NCBI GenBank assembly: GCA_947174665.1
Contig: CAMWJV010000024.1
Span: 1-33,403, forward strand
Direction of reading: 5' to 3'
Origin: an uncultured Lachnospiraceae bacterium
GTDB lineage: Bacteria > Bacillota > Clostridia > Lachnospirales > Lachnospiraceae
DNA length: 33,403 bases
Below the pieces are notes generated by a model that did not search any database, was not told where the DNA came from, and saw nothing but the letters and a program-made list of their open reading frames with translations. Made by a program: the position numbers and the translations under genes. Below, one piece after another: positions 30,009-33,403 of the stretch (within the stretch, counting starts at the first letter, position 1; each line of letters starts with the position of its first letter).

Positions 30009-32080
30009 TATTCCGCCTTGAACAGGGTCCAGTAGTGAACGATGTTCTGGTACTGATACAGGTCATCCGATACCAGGAGCTCCGGATAGTTCTTGACATT
30101 GGAGTTGATCAGGCAGTAGCTGCCTGCCGCCTTCAGGTATGCGATGGTCCAGAGATTTTCCTTGTGGATATTGTAGATGTCCAGGTTGTACTGATCTCTT
30201 TCGGCGGAATCGGGAGTGGAGTTCCACTTCTCATAGATTTCCACCAGCTTCGCCATATCGCCTTCGGGAGCTACGCCCTGAGCGCCGTTTGTTCCGTAGT
30301 AGGTGCCGTAATCGCCGTACCACTCAGCTGACTGTGCGATGGGAACGAAGGGCTGTACTCTGGATCTCATGGAAAGACCGCCGATGGCAGTGTGGGGACC
30401 CAGTACCGCATACCAGTCATTGTTGTCAATTTCCTGGTCGAATGCGGATACTTCAATATCTTTTGTAGCGCACTTGATGCCTGCCTTATTGTAATACTGT
30501 TCCAGAACCGGGTATGCCTGATCTGCGCCGGAATCTGTGTAGGTATAGATCGTCAGGACAAAGTCCGTGCCGTCGGCAAAATCATAGAAGCCGTCGCTGC
30601 CCATTACAAGGCCGCATCCCTCCAGGAGACTCTTTGCTTTGTCTACATCATATTCTGTCCATTTTTTCTCCCACTCTGCATCATAGCCGAAGTTGCCTTC
30701 CGCCGGAGCGCACTGACCGGGCTCCAGGAAACCTTCGGAAAGGAGGCCGGAAACCTGCTCGCGGTCTACACAGATGGAGATTGCCTGACGGAAATCGCTG
30801 TTGGAAAACAGGTTTGCATAGTTTTCTTCCTTGCAGGTGTAGTTAAAGGTGATCAGGTAGGAACCCCAGTTTGTGCTGGCGAAGGAACGAAGCTGTGCCT
30901 TATCGCCAAGGTCGGAGAGAAGGGAAGCAATATCCTGCATTCCCACTTCAAGGACATCGAGTTCGCCGGAGCGGAACATCAGCTGATCCTGACCGTCCTC
31001 GGACGTAGCGTTAAAGTGGATCTCATCGCAGTAGGGAAGCTGCTGTCCCTGTGCATCAACCTTCCAGAAGTAAGGGTTGCGCTCTAAGATGCAGAGCTGT
31101 GCGTCTCTGGAATTATTGCCTTCCTTTGTGGACAATGTATAGGAGTTCAGGCAGGGAATGCCGTCCTCATTCCACCAGTAGTAAGCGACTGCCTTGCCAA
31201 GGTCGTTGACAGTGGCTGCGTCAATTCCCTTTGCCTGTGCGTTCTTGAGAACTGTCTCGTCGTCAAGTCCTGTCTTTTCCCAATAAGGGTTCTCAACATA
31301 GATGGAATCCGGGATCAGGTCAATAAGATAGTGGGAAGGAGCCCAGCACCACTTGAAATCTCCGTTCTCAATAAAGTCAGCAGGGAACTTGGGATTCACA
31401 AAGGTCCAGGTCACGGTGTAATCGTCAACCTTTTCCAGGACTGCCCATGCGTCTTCGTCGTTCACTGTTTCTTTCAGGCAAGCCCAGCTTTTCTTGGTAT
31501 CATAGTTGGTGAGATGGCACATATAGTACCAGAAGGTAATGTCATCCGCATTGAAATCATCGCCGTCGGACCACTTCATGCCTTCCCTCAGCTTGAAGGT
31601 CCATACCGTGTAATCATCATTGTGATCAAAGCTCTTGATGACGTTTGCATAGTAGGTGCCGTCCGTATTATAGCGAATGATGCTCTCCAGTACGGGTCTG
31701 GACAGGCCCCAGCTGCCGCCTGCGCCGGCAAGGTTGATAACGCCGCCGTAGGTGCCGATTTCCAGTGCGTTTCCTGCTGCGTCAACCTGATCTACAAAAA
31801 CATCATCTTCTACAGGGAGTCTGTCTTCGACTTTAGGGAGCGTTCCTGCCGATACCTGATCGGCAAGCATGGGTGCTTCGCCAAAACCCGTCACCTCAAC
31901 GGGGGGGGCAGTTACTTCCGGTGATGCTCCTTCCGGTGTGGAGCCGCCCTGCTGTGACTGCTGCACGTCTCCGCCGGAACCGGACGGTGCGCTGCTGCCC
32001 GTATTATCATTGGAGCCGCAGGCAGCCATAGAAAGGGCCATTGTGCCCGCTAAAAGCAGGGCAATGAGTCTTTTCTTCAT
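30008..32080 (-). CDS. oppA: Family 5 extracellular solute-binding lipoprotein (OppA-like)
   Basis: A 690-residue lipoprotein that captures substrate outside the cell for the permeases downstream. It starts MKKRLIALLLAGTMALSMAAC, a lipoprotein signal with the acylated cysteine at about residue 21, followed by a Ser/Gly/Pro-rich tether (about 22-65). Family-5 features: WTFKLREGMKWSDGDDFNADD, LCILERNPYFWKVDAQGQQLPYCDEI, and FRQAISICVDREQV. It is longer than peptide-binding OppA (about 540), and the NPYFWKVD-x-x-G-x-QLPY segment is, in my experience, common in sugar-linked members. The ATG at 32078-32080 has AAGGAGGA 7 bases upstream. It is divergent from a uronyl-hydrolase fusion gene, so oligouronides are a reasonable guess. 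Confidence 0.9.
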   Translation of the reverse strand: MKKRLIALLLAGTMALSMAACGSNDNTGSSAPSGSGGDVQQSQQGGSTPEGASPEVTAPPVEVTGFGEAPMLADQVSAGTLPKVEDRLPVEDDVFVDQVDAAGNALEIGTYGGVINLAGAGGSWGLSRPVLESIIRYNTDGTYYANVIKSFDHNDDYTVWTFKLREGMKWSDGDDFNADDITFWYYMCHLTNYDTKKSWACLKETVNDEDAWAVLEKVDDYTVTWTFVNPKFPADFIENGDFKWCWAPSHYLIDLIPDSIYVENPYWEKTGLDDETVLKNAQAKGIDAATVNDLGKAVAYYWWNEDGIPCLNSYTLSTKEGNNSRDAQLCILERNPYFWKVDAQGQQLPYCDEIHFNATSEDGQDQLMFRSGELDVLEVGMQDIASLLSDLGDKAQLRSFASTNWGSYLITFNYTCKEENYANLFSNSDFRQAISICVDREQVSGLLSEGFLEPGQCAPAEGNFGYDAEWEKKWTEYDVDKAKSLLEGCGLVMGSDGFYDFADGTDFVLTIYTYTDSGADQAYPVLEQYYNKAGIKCATKDIEVSAFDQEIDNNDWYAVLGPHTAIGGLSMRSRVQPFVPIAQSAEWYGDYGTYYGTNGAQGVAPEGDMAKLVEIYEKWNSTPDSAERDQYNLDIYNIHKENLWTIAYLKAAGSYCLINSNVKNYPELLVSDDLYQYQNIVHYWTLFKAE

Positions 32081-32150
32081 AAATAAATCCTCCTTAAAAA
32101 ATTTTGGAAACGTTGATTTAAATAATGCCAATGTGTTCCCTTGTGACAGT

Positions 32151-32179
32151 AGTATAGCAACTGCGAATTCAAAAAGCAA
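32151..32179 (-). promoter_or_regulatory. oppA: Sigma-A type promoter of the opp operon
   Basis: On the minus strand, TTGCTT (32174-32179) and TATACT (32151-32156) with a 17-base spacer, giving a leader of about 65 bases before the ATG at 32080. The 370-base gap 32081-32450 also holds a TATAAT at 32244-32249 on the plus strand without a good -35, plus a hairpin at 32378; otherwise it is AT-rich with no ORF. Confidence 0.65.
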
Positions 32180-32377
32180 CACTTTTATGTGAAATTTGCG
32201 TTTTTAATTTTTTGGTATTGTAAAAAGTGCATAAAATCAGAGTTATAATTTGGTAAATACTATGCAAAGGACAAATAAACGGCTGATTAGGAAAGCAAAA
32301 AATGCAATATTTATATAGGAAAAAGCAAGAGATGCGTGGAAATTACAGCCCGCGTCTGGTAATCTTTTTATTGTAAG

Positions 32378-32408
32378 GTAACAGTTCATGAGCGGGCTGA
32401 ACTGTTAC
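32378..32408 (+). repeat. Hairpin repeat in the leader of the HAD-GH105 gene
   Basis: GTAACAGTTCA (32378-32388) pairs perfectly with TGAACTGTTAC (32398-32408) around a 9-base loop. Its arms resemble those of the element at 15607 (GTAACTGTTCA) with the middle base exchanged in both arms, and GAACTGTTAC recurs at 12649-12658. No T tract follows, so it is not a terminator. Confidence 0.6.
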
Positions 32409-32450
32409 ACTGTAAGCAGCGGAAATAAGCAGCGGAGGTGAAAGTGGATT

Positions 32451-33403
32451 ATGAACAAAAATCTGATAATATTCACGGACAGCGGGGACACCATTATTGA
32501 TGAAGGCACTCAGGTATATGACGAGAGGGGAATTGTTACGGAGGCCGGTTTCATCCCGGGTGCGGGAGAACTTCTGAAGCAGCTGAAGGAGGAGGGCTAC
32601 CGCATTGCGCTGGTGGCGGACGGCGAGTGGGAGTCCTTTCAGAATGTATATAGAAAGAACGGTCTGGGCTATTGTTTTGAGGAGTGGATCGTATCCGAGG
32701 TGGTGGGGGAGCAGAAGCCTGCCAGATCCATGTTTGACACTGCTATGGAAAAGATGCGCCTGAGCGATGCTGATAAACCTTTCATTATTATGATCGGCAA
32801 TAACCTGAAAAAGGATGTGGCGGGAGCAAACCGATATGGAATCACCTCCGTGTGGCTGGACTGGTCGCCCAGGTATTTCCACAGGGTGGAGGAGCCGGAC
32901 TGGCAGCCGGACTATACGGTAAAGACGCCGGAGGAACTTAAAAATCTTATAGGTGAGCTGGAGGAGCAGTGCCGGGCTAAGAAGGAGCTGATCCGCAGTG
33001 TGACCGGGAAAATAGAAAAGATGGTGGATTCCTTTTCAGACATTCTCTATGAGACGGATGACACCTTTCTGAAGAATATGCAGAGCCATAATCTGGCGGG
33101 GGATGACATCTCCAAATATAAATACTGGGAGTGGACCCAGGGTGTGGGACTGTACGGGCTGTGGAAGCTGTTCAATTATGAAAAAAGAGAAAGCTGTCTG
33201 GAAACGCTGAAAAAATATTATGACAGGCAGATCGAGACAGGGTTTCCGGCTTTGAATGTGAATACGGCCGCCCCCTATCTGGCGATGTCATTTCTGGCGG
33301 AGTATACAGGGGAGGAAAAATATATGCAGCCCTGTGTGGAGGCAGCGCGGCAGATCATGGAGTCCTTCCCCAGGACGGAGGAGGGCGGTTTTCAGCACAT
33401 GAC
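32451..33403 (+). CDS. HAD-like hydrolase fused to GH105/GH88-type domain, 5' part
   Basis: The gene is open to the right edge; 317 residues are visible. Residues 1-165 look like a HAD phosphatase: IIFTDSGDTI with nucleophile D10 and T14, EQKPARSMFD with the motif III lysine, and IGNNLKKDVAGANRYGI in place of the GDxxxD motif. The usual second aspartate of motif I (DxD) is G12, with an aspartate one place later (D13), so activity is uncertain. From about residue 175, KYWEWTQGVGLYGLWKL, LNVNTAAPYLAMSFLAEYTGEEKY and PRTEEGGFQH match the start of an unsaturated uronyl hydrolase barrel. No signal peptide. The ATG follows GGAGGTG 10 bases upstream. The catalytic aspartate may lie beyond the window. 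Confidence 0.8.
   Translation, partial: MNKNLIIFTDSGDTIIDEGTQVYDERGIVTEAGFIPGAGELLKQLKEEGYRIALVADGEWESFQNVYRKNGLGYCFEEWIVSEVVGEQKPARSMFDTAMEKMRLSDADKPFIIMIGNNLKKDVAGANRYGITSVWLDWSPRYFHRVEEPDWQPDYTVKTPEELKNLIGELEEQCRAKKELIRSVTGKIEKMVDSFSDILYETDDTFLKNMQSHNLAGDDISKYKYWEWTQGVGLYGLWKLFNYEKRESCLETLKKYYDRQIETGFPALNVNTAAPYLAMSFLAEYTGEEKYMQPCVEAARQIMESFPRTEEGGFQHM

Overview
The window reads as chromosome of an anaerobic, low-to-mid GC Bacillota, most likely a gut Lachnospiraceae-type Clostridia. Reasons: strong GGAGG ribosome-binding sites, sigma-A style promoters, a clpX-engB junction, LytTR/GHKL and TraX genes typical of that group, and oxygen-sensitive enzyme families (2-hydroxyacyl-CoA dehydratase type, acyl-CoA dehydratase activase type, CooC type). 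No rRNA, tRNA, CRISPR array, prophage or insertion sequence was seen.

Layout. 1-2006: end of clpX, then engB and an AI-2E family permease. 2220-4196: an orphan OmpR-type regulator with a degenerate receiver, then a TraX-family membrane protein. 4240-8059: an ABC exporter (ATPase and large permease) followed by a LytTR response regulator and a soluble GHKL kinase without a sensor domain. 8180-12547: a membrane-anchored XRE regulator and a two-gene (probably heterodimeric) ABC exporter. 12871-15586: a GH105/GH88 unsaturated uronyl hydrolase (+), then mntP and an AraC regulator on the minus strand.

15905-25422 is the most unusual part. It is a nine-gene plus-strand cluster: hypB, a CooC-like ATPase, two divergent 2-hydroxyacyl-CoA-dehydratase-like subunits, an HgdC-type ATP-dependent activator, a 55-residue membrane protein, a short protein that looks like the middle of acetyl-CoA synthase (AcsB/CdhC), a 936-residue Fe-S/FAD/NAD(P) oxidoreductase, and hypA. 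No hydrogenase, hypCDEF, complete CODH or complete ACS lies in the window. My inference is a nickel- and Fe-S-dependent low-potential reductase. In this model the flavoprotein supplies electrons, the activator raises their energy with ATP, the dehydratase-like pair carries the catalytic metal site, and HypA/HypB/CooC load nickel. The substrate is unknown.

25522-32080 (minus strand) is a complete oppABCDF-type transporter. It is transcribed away from a plus-strand gene that starts at 32451 and runs off the window, encoding a HAD-like phosphatase domain fused to a GH105/GH88 domain. Two uronyl hydrolases and this transporter suggest uptake and breakdown of unsaturated uronic-acid oligosaccharides.

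The gaps between genes carry a mosaic family of palindromic repeats, often starting at or just after a stop codon: 4194, 6586, 12541-12748, 14018-14057, 15607-15756, 20158-20355 and 32378-32408. Several share 10-17 base modules.
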